From the NCBI RefSeq assembly GCF_900111985.1, contig NZ_FOKI01000034.1:1-33565 (forward strand): 33,565 nucleotides of DNA, read 5' to 3'. Positions within the stretch are counted from its first letter, which is position 1. Every line of letters starts with the position of its first letter. A program made the translations under genes and the position numbers. Positions 7,090-15,676 of this stretch are shown here, in pieces. This DNA comes from Clostridium frigidicarnis (GTDB taxonomy: Bacteria > Bacillota > Clostridia > Clostridiales > Clostridiaceae). A model generated the notes under the pieces. The model was not told the DNA's origin. It did no database searches and saw nothing but the letters and a program-made list of their open reading frames with translations.

Positions 7090-8127
7090 ATGGAATATAT
7101 AAAAGATATAACTATAATGGATGCTGTAATCCATATATTAGATGCTAATAGTCAAGATCCAATATTAAACGATTATTTTTTAGAACTAGATGATGATACC
7201 TATGGATTTTTATTTAAACATATAGAAAGATGCTTAAAAGATGAAGAGCTTAAATATGCACTATTTAATGAAGATAGGAATATAGTTAAGGAAATAAGTC
7301 AAGAGTACTTAAATGCAGAAAATAACCTTTTGGATGTTTCTAAAGAAATTGCAAGGCAGATGTTTATTCAAATGAAGGCGAATGTAAATATACCAAGCTG
7401 TGATTTGTTAGTTGTTGGTGTGACAACGGAATTTGGACCTATGCTTTGCATCTTAAAAATGGATTATGTGAAAAATTTTACTCATAAGATAGATTTTATA
7501 GAAAATAAAATGAGTATTAATATAATACCGCATAATGCAGGACTTCCAAGTAGTGCTCAAAGAATACAAAAGGGAGCTTTTATAAAGCCAATAAGAGATG
7601 GTCAAGAATTTAATCTTATGGTAATAGATAAGCAAAAGAAGTCTAAAGACTCTGATGAATATGGATCAAACTATTTTATAAACAATTATTTAGGGTGTAC
7701 ATTAGTAACTAATGAAAGAGATATGACTAAAAATTTCTTGAAGGCCACAGAAACATGGACTAGAAATCATATAATAGAGGATGCAGATAAAGCAGAAACA
7801 ATTAGAACTGCTGTTAAAAAGAACTTAAAGGAAGAAGAAACTATAGATGTTGAAAAATTAAGTGATGAACTTTTTAAAGAAGAGCCTGATAAAAAACTTC
7901 AATTTGTTGAGTTTGTAAATGCTCAAGGTATAGAAAATGAAGTTAAAGTAGATAAGGAATGGGTAGAAAAAAAGCTTAAAAGGGTTCGATTAAAGGTTGA
8001 TAAAGATATAGATCTTTATATAAATGAAGATGCATATAATGATGATGAAAGATTTGAAATAGAAAGAAATGGTGATGGAAGTATAAATATTGTTATAAAG
8101 AGAGTTAAAAATTATATAGAAAAATAA
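7090..8127 (+). CDS. Nucleoid-associated protein, NdpA/YejK family
   Basis: This 345-residue soluble protein matches the 37-kDa nucleoid-associated protein family in size and pattern: an N-terminal region with helical segments (DDDTYGFLFKHIERCL), then a mixed strand core with PSCDLLVVGVTTEFGPMLCILKMDYV and IIPHNAGLPSSAQRIQKGAFI, and an acidic, Lys-rich C-terminal half. Family members bind DNA or the nucleoid; in clostridia the role has not been worked out. Start is ATG at 7090 after AGGGGTGG. It appears to be a single-gene unit, ended by the hairpin at 8129-8157 that it shares with the convergent aldolase gene. Confidence 0.75.
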   Translation: MEYIKDITIMDAVIHILDANSQDPILNDYFLELDDDTYGFLFKHIERCLKDEELKYALFNEDRNIVKEISQEYLNAENNLLDVSKEIARQMFIQMKANVNIPSCDLLVVGVTTEFGPMLCILKMDYVKNFTHKIDFIENKMSINIIPHNAGLPSSAQRIQKGAFIKPIRDGQEFNLMVIDKQKKSKDSDEYGSNYFINNYLGCTLVTNERDMTKNFLKATETWTRNHIIEDADKAETIRTAVKKNLKEEETIDVEKLSDELFKEEPDKKLQFVEFVNAQGIENEVKVDKEWVEKKLKRVRLKVDKDIDLYINEDAYNDDERFEIERNGDGSINIVIKRVKNYIEK

Positions 8128-8128
8128 A

Positions 8129-8157
8129 AAAACCAGTATGTTTAACATACTGGTTTT
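8129..8157. terminator. Bidirectional intrinsic terminator
   Basis: A perfect 12-bp stem (8129-8140 with 8146-8157) has a 5-base loop. On the minus strand it is followed by a long U-rich tail, on the plus strand by a shorter one. It serves the convergent nucleoid protein and aldolase genes. Confidence 0.85.
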
Positions 8158-8171
8158 AAATAAACTTCTAA

Positions 8172-9104
8172 TTATTTCATTGAATCAGCAGATCCAAGAA
8201 CATCTTGGATTTTATGAAGAACAACGTTTTTAACAGATTCTCTTCCAGCGCCTAAGTATTTTCTTGGGTCAAACTCTTTTGGATTATCTCCGAAAGTTTT
8301 TCTTATAGCAGCTGTCATAGCTAATCTTAAGTCTGTATCCATGTTTATTTTACATACAGCCATTGAAGAAGCTTTTCTTAACATATCAACTGGGATTCCT
8401 TTAGCACCAGCTATGTCTCCACCATATTTATTACAAGTTTCAACTGCATTTGCATCAACAGCAGAAGCTCCGTGAAGAACTATTGGGAATCCTGGTAATT
8501 TAGATTGAATTTCTTCTAATATATCAAATCTAAGTTGTGGTTTGAAGTCTACAGGGAATTTAAATGCACCATGGCTTGTTCCTATAGCGATAGCTAAAGA
8601 ATCAACTCCAGTTCTGTTAACAAAGTCAACAGCTTGCTCAGGATTAGTGTATACATGCTCTGCAGCAACAACATCATCCTCAATTCCAGCTAGAACTCCT
8701 AATTCAGCTTCAACAACAACTCCTCTTGCGTGAGCATATTCAACAACCTCTTTAGTTAATTTTACGTTTTCTTCGTAATCATAGTGAGATCCATCAAACA
8801 TTACTGAAGTAAATCCAGCTCCTATAGCAGTTTTTACTGCATCTAAATTTGGACCATGGTCTAAATGTAAAGCAACATCTACTCCAGTTTCGGCTACAGC
8901 AGCCTCAACCATTGCTTTTAAGTATTGAGGACCTGCATATTTTAATGCTCCAGTAGAACATTGTAGTATAACTGCTGAATTTTTTTCCTTAGCGGCCTCT
9001 ATAACTCCTTGAATTATCTCCATATTATTAATATTAAATGCTCCTATAGAATACTTACCTTCGTAAGCTTTTTTGAACATTTCTTTAGTTGTAACTAATG
9101 CCAT
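8172..9104 (-). CDS. fba: Class II fructose-1,6-bisphosphate aldolase
   Basis: The enzyme splits fructose-1,6-bisphosphate into dihydroxyacetone phosphate and glyceraldehyde-3-phosphate in the cytoplasm and depends on a bound metal. The 310-residue protein, starting at ATG 9104, contains the zinc-binding HLDHG motif, FDGSHYDYEENV, EAELG, and the downstream PIVLHGASAV, all signatures of class II aldolases. AAGGTGG at 9113-9119 lies eight bases upstream; a longer frame from GTG 9116 would start within that ribosome site. Usage of preferred codons (many GCT, GGA, CCA) fits a highly expressed glycolytic gene. Its leader contains two alternative stems (see 9142-9168). It ends at the bidirectional terminator. 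Confidence 0.95.
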   Translation of the reverse strand: MALVTTKEMFKKAYEGKYSIGAFNINNMEIIQGVIEAAKEKNSAVILQCSTGALKYAGPQYLKAMVEAAVAETGVDVALHLDHGPNLDAVKTAIGAGFTSVMFDGSHYDYEENVKLTKEVVEYAHARGVVVEAELGVLAGIEDDVVAAEHVYTNPEQAVDFVNRTGVDSLAIAIGTSHGAFKFPVDFKPQLRFDILEEIQSKLPGFPIVLHGASAVDANAVETCNKYGGDIAGAKGIPVDMLRKASSMAVCKINMDTDLRLAMTAAIRKTFGDNPKEFDPRKYLGAGRESVKNVVLHKIQDVLGSADSMK

Positions 9105-9141
9105 TAGATAAACCACCTTTCATAACTTTTATATAATCCTC

Positions 9142-9168
9142 GGGACTTACAAAGTCCCTCTGGGACTC
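9142..9168 (-). promoter_or_regulatory. Three-arm alternative hairpin in the aldolase leader
   Basis: On the minus strand GAGTCCC (9168-9162), GGGACTT (9158-9152) and AAGTCCC (9148-9142) follow one another. The middle arm can pair with either neighbour through 7 bp with a 3-base loop. A −10-like TATAAT lies at 9191-9186, so the element would be transcribed, about 40 bases before the start codon. Confidence 0.45.
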
Positions 9169-9241
9169 ATTTATAATATATCTTTATTATAAAACAAATA
9201 AAAAAGATTTTCTACCTATATTACAAAATATTTAAGCTAAA

Positions 9242-9622
9242 CTAGAAAATATTTTCTATATTAATTTTCTGTAATCGATTAATATTTTTAACGGAAAATT
9301 TTATGTAATGAATAGATGCCAAGGATTCATCATATGTTTTACTTTTAACATATTGGGTAAGCTTAAAAACTTCACTTTCTATTGAATTTATTTCTTGATG
9401 ATTTATAAAAATTGACATTTTTGTTGAATTTTCGTCTATAAAATCTAATAATGATATCACTTCATCATAACTTTTATCCCAATCTTCATTTACAATTAAT
9501 TCTTCTAATAGATCATTTTTGCTTTCTAATTCCATTGTAACATTATTTAAGTATTTTAGAGAAAAATTCATAGATAAAATTAAACATATAAAGGCAATAA
9601 TAGAAATTATCATTTTTTTCAT
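9242..9622 (-). CDS. DUF4363 family membrane-anchored protein
   Basis: A 126-residue protein with one N-terminal membrane helix or uncleaved signal (about residues 4-24) and a helical, acidic body exposed outside the membrane. Length, helical repeat pattern and location directly after a DUF421 gene match DUF4363, a Firmicute family of unknown function. Its ATG overlaps the DUF421 stop in an ATGA arrangement, so the two are translationally coupled and likely work together at the membrane. No catalytic motif is visible. Confidence 0.65.
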   Translation of the reverse strand: MKKMIISIIAFICLILSMNFSLKYLNNVTMELESKNDLLEELIVNEDWDKSYDEVISLLDFIDENSTKMSIFINHQEINSIESEVFKLTQYVKSKTYDESLASIHYIKFSVKNINRLQKINIENIF

Positions 9623-10263
9623 GAATTATTCTCCTTTCTTTGATATTGAAACTTACCTTTACAATCAATTAAAGCAAAGTCTAAATCATCTTTTTTTAAT
9701 TTATTATCATTTAATTGTTTTTCAAACCAATCTACAGTTTTATTTTCAGCTTGTAAAATTTCTTCATATAATTCACCTTTAAAATATATTACTTTAGGTA
9801 AAAAAATATTATTACCATTTTCACTTTTTTTGATAACTGATAATTGACCATTTGTTTCCCAAATAGCATAGGCTATATCATTTACATCTATACATCCCTG
9901 TATTCTTAATTCCTCTAAAAGTTCTGACAAGCTTAGTCTTTGTCTACTTAACTGGTTTGTATCTACTTTACCATCTTTAATTAATATAGTGGGTTTTCCA
10001 TCTAATACATTTCTCATTACCTTACTTTTTATTTCAACTTCAGAAAGTAAAATTTGTATAAATAATAGAGTTAGAATTGGAATAACACCATTTATCAATG
10101 GAAGTCTTGCATCTTGCATAGGGAGAGAAGCAAGGTCAGAAATCATAATAGTAACAACCAATTCAAAGGGTTCCAGTTCTCCAATTTGTCGCTTACCCAT
10201 TAATCTTATTACGATAACAACCAATGCATATAAAATTGTTGTTCTAATTAAAAATATGAACAT
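9619..10263 (-). CDS. DUF421 membrane protein (YetF/YkjA-like)
   Basis: The 214-residue protein has about three N-terminal helices (residues 3-22, 34-52 and 57-77) and a C-terminal cytoplasmic domain. Family marks include RLMGKRQIGELEPFELV near residue 25, NVLDGKPTILIKDGKV and LRIQGCIDVNDIAYAIWE. In Bacillus such proteins are associated with spore and membrane functions, but the molecular role is not settled. Start is ATG at 10263 with AGGAGG about eight bases upstream; the frame also reaches 10305 without a ribosome site. It forms a two-gene unit with the DUF4363 gene. Confidence 0.8.
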   Translation of the reverse strand: MFIFLIRTTILYALVVIVIRLMGKRQIGELEPFELVVTIMISDLASLPMQDARLPLINGVIPILTLLFIQILLSEVEIKSKVMRNVLDGKPTILIKDGKVDTNQLSRQRLSLSELLEELRIQGCIDVNDIAYAIWETNGQLSVIKKSENGNNIFLPKVIYFKGELYEEILQAENKTVDWFEKQLNDNKLKKDDLDFALIDCKGKFQYQRKENNS

Positions 10264-10381
10264 AATTAAATACCTCCTATTAATATATATAATGTGAATT
10301 TTCATGTGAATTTATTCTAAATATAGATGCTTAAATATTCATATAATTAATAACATTTAATATATTTATTGGTAAATTTAA

Positions 10382-10409
10382 TTACATTTTTTACTGTTTT
10401 AAGTATAAT
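10382..10409 (+). promoter_or_regulatory. Promoter of the TGS-uridine-kinase gene
   Basis: TTACAT (10382-10387) and TATAAT (10404-10409) are separated by 16 bases and lie 44 bases before the GTG start. Confidence 0.55.
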
Positions 10410-10453
10410 GGTTATATAAAACTAATTAATTTTACGATAAAGGGGTGTTTCAT

Positions 10454-12112
10454 GTGAGTCAATTGACTTTAAAAGTAAATGATAATAGAACAATCACTGT
10501 AACGGAAGGAACAAAATTTTATGATGTAGTAAAAGAAAACTTCTCTCATATAGATATACCCGTGGTTTTAGCAAAATTAGATAATGATTATTTTGAGCTT
10601 AGAGAAGTTATAACTAAAGGTGGTGAACTATCACCAGTTACTATAGAAGAAACAATAGGGATGAAAACTTATTCAAGAACATTACAGTTTATATTAATTA
10701 AAGCAGTGTATGATTTGTTTCCAGAGGCTAAGGTGGTTATAGAACATTCCCTTAGCAAAGGGATATATGGAGAAATTCATAAAGATAAGACTTTAGATGA
10801 AGAAGACATAAAATTAATAAAAGATAAAATGAAAGACTTAATAGATGAAAATATTATAATAAATAAATTATCTGTACCAAAAGAAGAAGCCTTAAAAATT
10901 TTCGAAAATTATAGATTTGATGATAAGGTTAGATTTTTAAATCATATAAAAAATAAAGAAATAAAATTATATGAGCTCCAAGGAAGGTATGATTATTTTT
11001 ATGGACCTATTGCATACTCAACTGGAAGTATAAAAATGTTTGATTTAATATATCATGAACCAGGCTTTTTATTAAGATTTCCAGATGATAAAAATCCTAA
11101 AGTATTTCCAAAATCAACAAATTATCCTAAGCTTGAAAATATATTTAGAGAAACAGAAGAGTGGCTTAATATACTTGGAGTAGCTGATGTTGGAGCCTTA
11201 AACAATGCTATAGATGACAAGAGTATTTTGGAACTTATAATGGTTAATGAAGCATTACATGAAAAGAAGATTGCTTATATTGCCGATATGATCCATGAAA
11301 GAGAAGATGTAAAGTTAGTTCTTATAGCAGGTCCATCATCATCAGGAAAAACAACATTTGCTAGAAGACTTGGAATTCAATTAAGAGTTAACGGGCGTAT
11401 ACCAATACCAATTTCTTTAGATGATTACTTTGTTGATAGAGACAAAACACCTTTAGATGAAAATGGAGAATATGATTTTGAATCTATAGATGCCTTAGAT
11501 TTAGAGCTATTTAATAAACATTTAAATATGCTTATGAATGGTAAAGAAATTGAACTTCCAAGCTTTAATTTCAAACTTGGATGTAGAGAATGGGTAGGAA
11601 ATAAAATAAAATTACCTGAAAATGGTGTTTTAGTAGTTGAAGGTATTCATGGTTTAAATGATAAATTAACATCAAAAATACCTGGTGACAATAAGTTTAA
11701 AATATATATAAGTGCTCTAACCCAGTTAAACGTAGACAACCACAATAGAATAGCAACAACAGATGTTAGAAAGTTAAGAAGAACAGTTAGAGACTTCTTG
11801 TCCAGAGGATATCAAGGTGGAGAAACTTTAAATATGTGGCCATCTATAAAAAGAGGGGAAGAGAAGAATATATTTGTCTATCAAGAAGAAGCAGATGTTA
11901 TGTTTAATTCCACATTAGTATATGAACTATGCGTTTTGAAAAAGTATGCATTAGAAGAATTAAGTAAGATAGATAGGGATAGCTCCGTTTATTACGAAGC
12001 ACTAAGACTTATGAGCTTTTTAAGATTATTCAAAGAAGTGGATAGAGATATTATACCAACAAACTCTATTTTAAGAGAATTTGTTGGGGGAAGTATATTT
12101 TATAAATACTAA
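10454..12112 (+). CDS. TGS-domain uridine kinase-like nucleoside kinase
   Basis: The 552-residue protein fuses a TGS-like N-terminal domain (about 1-65) and a threonyl-tRNA-synthetase-like second domain (about 70-160, with IEHSLSKGIYGEI) to a uridine kinase/phosphoribulokinase domain (about 285-480). The kinase P-loop is GPSSSGKTT (residues 293-301), followed by SLDDYFVDRDKTP and VVEGIHGLN, which match uridine kinase. Members probably phosphorylate a nucleoside in the cytoplasm; the substrate and the role of the synthetase-like half are not clear from sequence. AAGGGGTG sits six bases before GTG 10454; the longer frame from 10445 overlaps this site. This architecture recurs in clostridia. It is a single-gene unit ended by 12134-12167. 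Confidence 0.85.
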   Translation: MSQLTLKVNDNRTITVTEGTKFYDVVKENFSHIDIPVVLAKLDNDYFELREVITKGGELSPVTIEETIGMKTYSRTLQFILIKAVYDLFPEAKVVIEHSLSKGIYGEIHKDKTLDEEDIKLIKDKMKDLIDENIIINKLSVPKEEALKIFENYRFDDKVRFLNHIKNKEIKLYELQGRYDYFYGPIAYSTGSIKMFDLIYHEPGFLLRFPDDKNPKVFPKSTNYPKLENIFRETEEWLNILGVADVGALNNAIDDKSILELIMVNEALHEKKIAYIADMIHEREDVKLVLIAGPSSSGKTTFARRLGIQLRVNGRIPIPISLDDYFVDRDKTPLDENGEYDFESIDALDLELFNKHLNMLMNGKEIELPSFNFKLGCREWVGNKIKLPENGVLVVEGIHGLNDKLTSKIPGDNKFKIYISALTQLNVDNHNRIATTDVRKLRRTVRDFLSRGYQGGETLNMWPSIKRGEEKNIFVYQEEADVMFNSTLVYELCVLKKYALEELSKIDRDSSVYYEALRLMSFLRLFKEVDRDIIPTNSILREFVGGSIFYKY

Positions 12113-12133
12113 AATATACCTATTAATAATTAA

Positions 12134-12167
12134 AAATAAGCCAATGATTTAAATCATTGGCTTATTT
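12134..12167 (+). terminator. Perfect 34-bp palindromic terminator
   Basis: The two 17-base halves (12134-12150 and 12151-12167) are exact reverse complements; a real loop would open the central TTTAAA. It ends the kinase gene. Confidence 0.75.
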
Positions 12168-12177
12168 AAAAAAGTAT

Positions 12178-12206
12178 TTGAACATTGAATAAATTCGATA
12201 TATAAT
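12178..12206 (+). promoter_or_regulatory. Promoter of the Crp/Fnr regulator
   Basis: TTGAAC (12178-12183) and TATAAT (12201-12206) are spaced by 17 bases. A weak dyad, TTGAATAAATTCGA, lies in the spacer and resembles an Fnr-type site; autoregulation is possible but unproven. The leader to the start codon is about 110 bases and holds nothing else clear. Confidence 0.6.
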
Positions 12207-12322
12207 GTTTAATTTATAATAGTTTATATATTGTTATTTAATTAAATGCAATAAGTAAAGTTTAGAGGCTAGAATATACGTATTTGGAAGTTGAAAAAGT
12301 TATTGGATTTTAAGGTGATTAT

Positions 12323-13018
12323 ATGATAAATTTTAATACCGAAAAAGAATTAAAAGAGTTAGATACATTTAAAGGGATAAAGGCTAAAACATTTGAAGAA
12401 ATACGTTGCTGTGGACAGATAAGAGAATATAGGAAGGGGAAAAATATTTTCATAGATAAAGAAGATGTAACTATGATTTATATAGTTTTGAGTGGAAAAT
12501 TTTCTTTATATAAGCTTGGCAATAATGGACAAAAGAGAGTTGTATATATTTTGGGAAAAGATAGAATTATAAATGAAGTTATTATTGATGATTTGCCAAG
12601 TTCAATTAACTGTGAAGTTTTTGAATGTGGAAAGCTATTACTAATAGAAAAAAATAAACTAATATCTTTAATGGAAGAAGATTTTAATCTTACAAAGAAT
12701 ATAATTGAATCATTATCTAAAAAGGTAAGAAGGTTGTATAGGCAAATAAAAAATACTAGCCCCAATATTCTTGTAGATAAAAAATTAGCGGCGAAGTTAT
12801 GGAAATTATCTAAAGACTATGGAGAAAAAACAGATTTAGGAGTTGAAATTAATTTAAATTTAAGTAAGACTTACTTGGCAGATATGTTTGGAAGTCAAAG
12901 GGAAACAATTTCTAGAACACTAAAGGAATTAGAAAAAAAGAATTTGATAATAGTAACAAATAAGAGAATAACTATATTAAATTCAGAAAAACTTATAGAA
13001 TTTTTCAAGAAATCGTGA
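12323..13018 (+). CDS. Crp/Fnr-family transcription regulator of the sulfite locus
   Basis: The 231-residue protein has an N-terminal cyclic-nucleotide-binding-like beta barrel (about 20-125), a dimerisation helix (about 125-155) and a C-terminal helix-turn-helix in which LSKTYLADMFGSQRETISRT is the Crp-type recognition unit. The N-terminal Cys pair (Cys29-Cys30) is not the four-Cys cluster of FNR, so an iron-sulfur sensor is not supported. It lies immediately upstream of the channel and asrABC genes in the same direction, the arrangement known for clostridial sulfite loci, so it probably controls them. Its stop codon is inside a terminator hairpin, meaning the downstream operon needs its own promoter or read-through. 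Confidence 0.85.
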   Translation: MINFNTEKELKELDTFKGIKAKTFEEIRCCGQIREYRKGKNIFIDKEDVTMIYIVLSGKFSLYKLGNNGQKRVVYILGKDRIINEVIIDDLPSSINCEVFECGKLLLIEKNKLISLMEEDFNLTKNIIESLSKKVRRLYRQIKNTSPNILVDKKLAAKLWKLSKDYGEKTDLGVEINLNLSKTYLADMFGSQRETISRTLKELEKKNLIIVTNKRITILNSEKLIEFFKKS

Positions 13019-13040
13019 TGAAAATCACGGTTATTTTTTT
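13011..13040 (+). terminator. Intrinsic terminator or attenuator before the asr operon
   Basis: A 9-bp stem (13011-13019 with 13024-13032, one G-T pair) with GAAA loop is followed by a run of T at 13034-13040. It covers the regulator's stop codon. No convincing promoter lies in the 40 bases between it and the channel gene, so read-through may matter. Confidence 0.75.
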
Positions 13041-13080
13041 GGATAAATATTAAACTAATACTATGAAAGGAGTGAATTTA

Positions 13081-13857
13081 ATGCTTGGTGAAGAAATTAA
13101 CAAAGTAGTGGTAGCAGCAAAAGGAAAAGTGGATTTTTTAAAAGAAAATAGTCTAGGATATTTAATTTCCTCTGCATTAGCAGGATTATATGTGGGATTA
13201 GGAATTATGCTTATATTTACTATAGGAGGATTGCTTACAGAGTCAAATTCTCAAGTAACAAAGATAGTAATGGGTGCATCATTTGGTGTTGCATTAAGTT
13301 TAGTAGTCTTTGCAGGGGCAGAATTATTTACAGGAAATAACTTTGTTATGACTGTTGGACTAGTAAAAAAATCAGTAGGTATTATGGATTTACTAAAAAT
13401 TTGGCTAGCAAGTTTTACAGGAAATTTATTAGGTTCAATTCTAGGTGGATATTTATTTGTTATGGCAGGTTTGGCTAAAGGACCAGTTGGAGATTTTATA
13501 GTTAAAACTACGTCAATAAAAATGAATTTATCTTCAAATGAACTATTTGCAAGAGGAATTTTATGTAATATATTAGTGTGCCTAGCTGTTTGGTGTACAT
13601 TTAGAATGAAAGAAGAAGTAGGAAAATTAATAATGATATTTTGGTGTTTATTTGTATTCATAACAGCAGGATTTGAGCACTCAGTAGCAAATATGACATT
13701 AATGGCTATAGGGTTATTTACAAGTCATCCTGAAACGGTGACAGTTGGAGGATATATATATAATTTATTTTTTGTTACTTTAGGAAATTTTATTGGAGGA
13801 GCTGTATTTTTGGCTTTACCATACTGTTTAATTTCAAATAAAAAAAAGGAGGCTTAA
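13081..13857 (+). CDS. FNT-family anion channel, probably hydrosulfide channel
   Basis: The formate/nitrite transporter family forms pentameric channels for small anions. The 258-residue protein has six hydrophobic helices. AGAELFTGNNFVMTVGL is the broken-helix motif of the family, and GFEHSVANMTLMAIGLF holds the conserved pore His in the second broken helix. Its place directly before asrA matches the clostridial channel shown to carry hydrosulfide (HSC in C. difficile), so export of sulfide made by AsrABC is the best inference, with formate or nitrite as alternatives. Start is ATG 13081 after AAAGGAG; an in-frame ATG at 13063 lies upstream of that ribosome site. Only three bases separate it from asrA. 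Confidence 0.85.
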   Translation: MLGEEINKVVVAAKGKVDFLKENSLGYLISSALAGLYVGLGIMLIFTIGGLLTESNSQVTKIVMGASFGVALSLVVFAGAELFTGNNFVMTVGLVKKSVGIMDLLKIWLASFTGNLLGSILGGYLFVMAGLAKGPVGDFIVKTTSIKMNLSSNELFARGILCNILVCLAVWCTFRMKEEVGKLIMIFWCLFVFITAGFEHSVANMTLMAIGLFTSHPETVTVGGYIYNLFFVTLGNFIGGAVFLALPYCLISNKKKEA

Positions 13858-13860
13858 GAA

Positions 13861-14871
13861 ATGGCGTATAGATTTAATAAAGAAGTATTTAATAAAATTA
13901 TAGAAAAGTTATCTAAAGATTTTAAAGTGTATGCTCCAATAGTACTTAAAGGCAAGGGTACATTTTCAGATACAGATTCTATTAAGTATGGCGAAATAAC
14001 AAATATAGAAGAAATAGAATTCAAAGAAAAGTCTAATTTTTCTTATAAGGAAATATTAATTTCTATAACCCAAACATTGTTTTACTTTACAGAAGACCAA
14101 TGGATAGAGCCAAAGGAAGAGAAGAAAGGTGCAATAGTATTTTTAAGAAGTTGCGATATGCATTCTGTTAAAAGAATAGATGATATATACTTAAGAAATG
14201 GCTTTGAAGATTCATACTACAAGAAAATAAGAGAAAAAGTAATTTTTATCCTTATAGGATGTGAGCATAGTTTTGATAATTGCTTCTGTGTAAGTATGGG
14301 AACAAATAAATCAGAAAATCATGATGGATATATTAAGATATTTAATAATGACATTTACTTTAATATGTTAAATGGAAAATTAACACAGTATTTTAATGAT
14401 GAACACTTGGAAGAGGTATATTTTAAAGAAGATTACGTAAAAGAAAATCATAACAAGGTGAACATACCAGAAAAATTAGATTTAAGAATAATCAATTCAT
14501 CAGTGTGGAAGGAGTATTCTTCAAGATGTATTGCATGTGGAAGGTGTAATTTTGTCTGTCCAACATGTACATGCTTTACTATGCAAGATATATTTTATAA
14601 AGGTAATAAAAATTCTGGAGAAAGAAGAAGAGTATGGGCATCTTGTCAAGTAGATGGATACACTGAAATGGCAGGGGGGCATAGTTTTAGAAAAGATAAA
14701 GGGGAGAGAATGAGATTTAAAGTTTTACACAAAGTTTATGATTACAAGAAGAGATGGGGATATCATATGTGTGTAGGTTGTGGTAGATGTGATGATGTTT
14801 GTCCAGAGTATATTTCTTTTTCACACTGTATCAATAAATTAGAATCTGCAATAAAGGAGGAGAATAAATAA
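13861..14871 (+). CDS. asrA: Anaerobic sulfite reductase subunit A
   Basis: AsrA passes electrons to the siroheme subunit in the NADH-dependent reduction of sulfite to sulfide. The 336-residue protein carries two ferredoxin-type 4Fe-4S motifs near the C-terminus: Cys223, 226, 229 and 233 (CIACGRCNFVCP), and Cys304, 307, 310 and 314 (CVGCGRCDDVCP). The N-terminal half has FLRSCDMHSVKRID and CEHSFDNCFCVSMG, usual for AsrA. Its stop shares a base with the asrB start, so translation is coupled. Product is cytoplasmic. Confidence 0.95.
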   Translation: MAYRFNKEVFNKIIEKLSKDFKVYAPIVLKGKGTFSDTDSIKYGEITNIEEIEFKEKSNFSYKEILISITQTLFYFTEDQWIEPKEEKKGAIVFLRSCDMHSVKRIDDIYLRNGFEDSYYKKIREKVIFILIGCEHSFDNCFCVSMGTNKSENHDGYIKIFNNDIYFNMLNGKLTQYFNDEHLEEVYFKEDYVKENHNKVNIPEKLDLRIINSSVWKEYSSRCIACGRCNFVCPTCTCFTMQDIFYKGNKNSGERRRVWASCQVDGYTEMAGGHSFRKDKGERMRFKVLHKVYDYKKRWGYHMCVGCGRCDDVCPEYISFSHCINKLESAIKEENK

Positions 14872-15662
14872 TGAGTAATGCATATATGCCATTTGTTTCA
14901 GAAATTTTAAATATAAAAAGACATACAGAAATAGAATACTCTTTTAGGCTATCTTTTCAAGGCAAAGTAAAACCAGGACAATTTTTTGAAGTATCTCTTC
15001 CAAAGTATGGTGAAGCTCCAATATCAGTTAGTGGAATAGGAGAAAAATGGATAGAACTTACAATAAGAAGAGTTGGGATTGTTACAGAGGAAATATTTAA
15101 TTATAAAGTAGGACAAAAATTATTTCTAAGAGGTCCATACGGAAATGGATTTGATGTTAATCACTATAAAGGAAAAGAATTAGTAGTTGTTGCAGGGGGA
15201 ACAGGTTTATCTCCAGTTAAGGGAATAGTTGATTACTTCTCAAAAAATAACAAAGAAGTTAAAAGTTTTACTTTAATATCAGGATTTAAATCACCAAAGG
15301 ACATGTTATTTAAGTCTGATATAGACGAGTGGAAGAATAATATCAATACCATTATAACTGTTGATACAGCACCAGAAGGATATGGTGGAAATAGTGGTTT
15401 AGTGACTAAATATATACCAGAATTAAAGTTTGAAAATATAGATAATGTCCAAGCAATAGTTGTTGGACCTCCTATGATGATGAAGTTTTCTATTATGGAG
15501 TTTATAAAGTTAGGAATTAAGGAAAGTAATATTTGGATTTCACAAGAAAGAAAAATGTGTTGTGGGTTAGGAAAATGTGGCCACTGCAAAATAGATGATA
15601 CTTATATATGTTTAGATGGTCCAGTGTTTAATTATACAAAAGGCAAGCAATTACTTGATTAG
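14871..15662 (+). CDS. asrB: Anaerobic sulfite reductase subunit B (FAD/NADH and 2Fe-2S)
   Basis: AsrB oxidises NAD(P)H and feeds electrons to AsrA and AsrC. The 263-residue protein has a ferredoxin-reductase FAD domain (about 5-95, with RGPYGNGFD), a nucleotide-binding domain (VVVAGGTGLSPV near residue 105) and a C-terminal Cys cluster, MCCGLGKCGHC plus a later Cys in YICLDGPV, for a 2Fe-2S centre as in dihydroorotate dehydrogenase PyrK. AAGGAGG stands just before the ATG within the end of asrA. Confidence 0.95.
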   Translation: MSNAYMPFVSEILNIKRHTEIEYSFRLSFQGKVKPGQFFEVSLPKYGEAPISVSGIGEKWIELTIRRVGIVTEEIFNYKVGQKLFLRGPYGNGFDVNHYKGKELVVVAGGTGLSPVKGIVDYFSKNNKEVKSFTLISGFKSPKDMLFKSDIDEWKNNINTIITVDTAPEGYGGNSGLVTKYIPELKFENIDNVQAIVVGPPMMMKFSIMEFIKLGIKESNIWISQERKMCCGLGKCGHCKIDDTYICLDGPVFNYTKGKQLLD

Positions 15663-15676
15663 AAGGAGAGTAAGTT

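Noticed and set aside
8542-8733. Open frame antisense to the aldolase
   Set aside because: It lies wholly within fba, has no ribosome site and looks like a codon-bias shadow.
13251-13661. 136-codon antisense frame in the channel gene
   Set aside because: Opposite strand of a well-supported FNT gene, with no family features.
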